DNA of 6,301 nucleotides from Elusimicrobiota bacterium. Its GTDB lineage: Bacteria > Elusimicrobiota > Elusimicrobia > UBA1565 > UBA9628. Below are positions 5,286 to 6,301 of this stretch, one piece after another (positions within the stretch are counted from its first letter, which is position 1; the number at the start of each line of letters is the position of its first letter). The DNA lies in the NCBI GenBank assembly GCA_028871595.1, contig JAGWMT010000189.1:1-6301 (forward strand), given 5' to 3'. The notes beneath the pieces were generated by a model, which worked only from the letters and a program-made list of their open reading frames with translations, was not told where the DNA came from and ran no database searches. The translations under genes and the position numbers were made by a program.

Positions 5286-5528
5286 ATGAACGCCACCGTC
5301 CAGAAATGGGGCAACAGCCTGGCCCTGCGCATTCCCAGCTCCGTCGCGAAAGACGTGGACTTGCGCCCCGGGTCCGCGGTCGACCTCACCGTTGAGAGCG
5401 GCCACATCGTCGTGAGGCCTGCCAAGAAACGCCGCGTCTCCCTTTCCCAGCTGCTGAAGGGCGTCACGCGCGCCAATCTTCACGCCGAAACCGACTGGGG
5501 CGCGCCCGTGGGGAAGGAGATCTGGTGA
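5286..5528 (+). CDS. mazE: MazE-family antitoxin (AbrB/SpoVT-like DNA-binding)
   Basis: An 80-residue protein, full length for the family. The N-terminal swapped-hairpin DNA-binding domain (residues 1 to about 46) shows the signature VQKWGNSLALRIPSSV. The C-terminal tail ends TRANLHAETDWGAPVGKEIW, matching the toxin-wrapping tail of MazE (NLHxxxDWGxPxxKEVW in the E. coli protein as I recall it). It neutralises MazF by inserting this acidic tail along the toxin and, alone or with MazF, represses its own promoter. The ATG at 5286 has GAGGG 7 bases upstream. An in-frame ATG at 5247 is rejected because it lies inside the promoter. The last codon overlaps the mazF start by 4 bases, so the two are coupled. 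Confidence 0.93.
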   Translation: MNATVQKWGNSLALRIPSSVAKDVDLRPGSAVDLTVESGHIVVRPAKKRRVSLSQLLKGVTRANLHAETDWGAPVGKEIW

Positions 5529-5866
5529 CACCTCCGTACTGCCCGAAGCGCGGGGACGTGGTGTGGCTGTCCTTCTCCCCCCAAAAGGGGCATGAACAGG
5601 CCGGACATCGCCCGGCGCTGACCTTGTCCCCGGAAGCCTACAACCGCAAGGTGGGGCTGGCCATTTTCTGCCCCATTACTTCCCGCGCCAAGGGCTATCC
5701 GTTCGAGGTTTCGCTGCCGGCGGGGCTGGAGACGTCCGGCGTCGTTCTTTCGGACCAAGTAAAAAGCCTCGACTGGCAAGCCCGGCAAGCGAAGTTCTCC
5801 TGCCGGCTGCCTTCGTCCGTTGTCGATGACGTCTTGGGCCGACTCGACGCTCTCCTCGCGCCCTAG
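5525..5866 (+). CDS. mazF: MazF-family mRNA interferase toxin
   Basis: This 113-residue protein of the MazF/PemK fold is close in length to the 111-residue E. coli MazF. Key positions are present and even keep the E. coli numbering as I recall it: Arg29 in AGHRPALTLSP and Thr52 in CPITSRAKGYPFEV, the residues linked to RNA cleavage. The later motif VLSDQVKSLDWQAR is also family-typical. It cuts single-stranded RNA at short motifs and halts translation when MazE is lost; the cut site cannot be read from the sequence. It starts with GTG at 5525, within the GTGA overlap with the mazE stop, and has AAGGAG 5 bases upstream (5514-5519). No frameshift or missing residue is seen, so the module is probably active. 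Confidence 0.93.
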   Translation: MTPPYCPKRGDVVWLSFSPQKGHEQAGHRPALTLSPEAYNRKVGLAIFCPITSRAKGYPFEVSLPAGLETSGVVLSDQVKSLDWQARQAKFSCRLPSSVVDDVLGRLDALLAP

Positions 5867-5883
5867 CCGGACGCGGCTTCCGT

Positions 5884-5911
5884 GCTAGGCTGACATAGCC
5901 TGCGGTGTTTT
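5884..5911 (+). terminator. Weak terminator candidate after mazF
   Basis: AGGCT (5887-5891) pairs with AGCCT (5897-5901) around a 5-base loop, extended by GC/GC across a one-base bulge, and TTTT follows at 5908-5911. The stem is short and the T-run is short and set back by five bases. Apart from this hairpin I see nothing between 5867 and 5971. Confidence 0.3.
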
Positions 5912-5971
5912 AGTCCATTCCAACCCGCGTCTCACCTGGCGGAATCTCGATATTGGACCTGCGGAACGAAA

Positions 5972-6217
5972 TTGCACAAATTGGCCTTTTTACCTGCGTG
6001 GCTGGCATATCCACTACTCCCGCTTTTCGCGGTAGTTGTGGTGGGCCTGCCCTTCGCCAAACGAAGAAAACTCGCATGGCTCATGGGCTGCGCCATTTTC
6101 GGCTTCGTGATTTATAACATCGATTTCAAACTGCTTCTTGGCTCTCGCCGGATTCACCTCCATGGTGATAAGAGATTTTTTCGCTATTGGCGGTCTTTTC
6201 GCGAAGGGCCCCAATGA
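5972..6217 (+). CDS. Putative small two-helix membrane protein
   Basis: An open frame of 81 codons with two hydrophobic stretches, residues about 5-28 (AFLPAWLAYPLLPLFAVVVV) and about 34-49 (AWLMGCAIFGFVIYN), separated by the basic turn AKRRK. That hairpin pattern is unlikely by chance, so I think at least this part is coding. There is no ATG; the start is taken as TTG at 5972, with another TTG at 5981, and the ribosome site is weak. After about residue 50 the sequence turns basic and loses protein-like character, while a different frame takes over. The gene may therefore be frameshifted and this C-terminus false. GC content is lower than in the rest of the window. No family recognised. Confidence 0.4.
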   Translation: MHKLAFLPAWLAYPLLPLFAVVVVGLPFAKRRKLAWLMGCAIFGFVIYNIDFKLLLGSRRIHLHGDKRFFRYWRSFREGPQ

Positions 6218-6299
6218 TTGGCAGCGGGGATTTGATGAAGCGAAGCGACTCGCGCGACGACAGGCGAAGACAACGAATGAATCAAACGGGCCGGAATAG
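6111..6299 (+). pseudogene. Shifted-frame continuation of the membrane protein, or a small overlapping gene
   Basis: A frame open from 6111 to the TAG at 6297-6299 contains a third hydrophobic stretch (CFLALAGFTSMVIRDFFAIG) and a hydrophilic tail (GPNDWQRGFDEAKRLARRQA) that reads like a genuine C-terminus. If one base change in length near 6110-6150 is assumed, it joins the membrane protein starting at 5972 into a single product of roughly 107-110 residues. The alternative is a separate gene of 45 codons from ATG 6162, but no ribosome site precedes it. A sequencing or assembly error would explain it equally well. Confidence 0.35.
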
Positions 6300-6301
6300 G
6301 A

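Overview
The window is GC-rich, bacterial and gene-dense. It holds two divergent housekeeping-type units pushed apart by an insertion sequence (IS), followed by a stretch of small accessory genes. The Ala/Pro-rich exported protease with a membrane-protease core, and the two start codons placed right behind -10 boxes, remind me of Elusimicrobiota genomes. That is an impression from composition and architecture, not a demonstrated assignment. The mazEF pair looks like the proteobacterial type and may have been acquired.

Left part (1-446, minus strand): a full-length Spx/ArsC-family thioredoxin-fold protein (44-403) overlaps by 4 bases (ATGA) the start of a second gene that leaves the window and opens with a CPVC zinc-ribbon-like motif. 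A perfect TATAAT lies 6 bases before the Spx/ArsC start codon.

Mobile element (about 447-2055): an IS with a DD(35)E transposase of 425 residues. Its left end has three copies of a 34-bp unit and its right end has a single inverted copy. A 7-bp direct repeat GGGGTAG flanks it and is a candidate target duplication. It sits in the intergenic region between the Spx/ArsC gene and the large protease gene.

Centre (2156-4747): one 863-residue protein combines a signal peptide, a long Ala/Pro-rich segment, a complete CPBP-type intramembrane protease core (EExxxR, FxxxH, HxxxN), and an HtrA-like trypsin-fold serine protease with its His-Asp-Ser triad and a C-terminal PDZ domain. It appears to fuse two proteases with different catalytic chemistries in one exported chain. 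This is the most interesting object in the window.

Right part (4748-6301): a 186-bp gap, a small Cys-rich protein of unknown role with a good terminator behind it, a complete mazE-mazF toxin-antitoxin operon with its own sigma70-type promoter and candidate operator, and a small two-helix membrane protein whose reading frame appears to break near the end of the window. GC content falls in the small Cys-rich gene and in the last 350 bases, which fits an accessory, partly acquired region.
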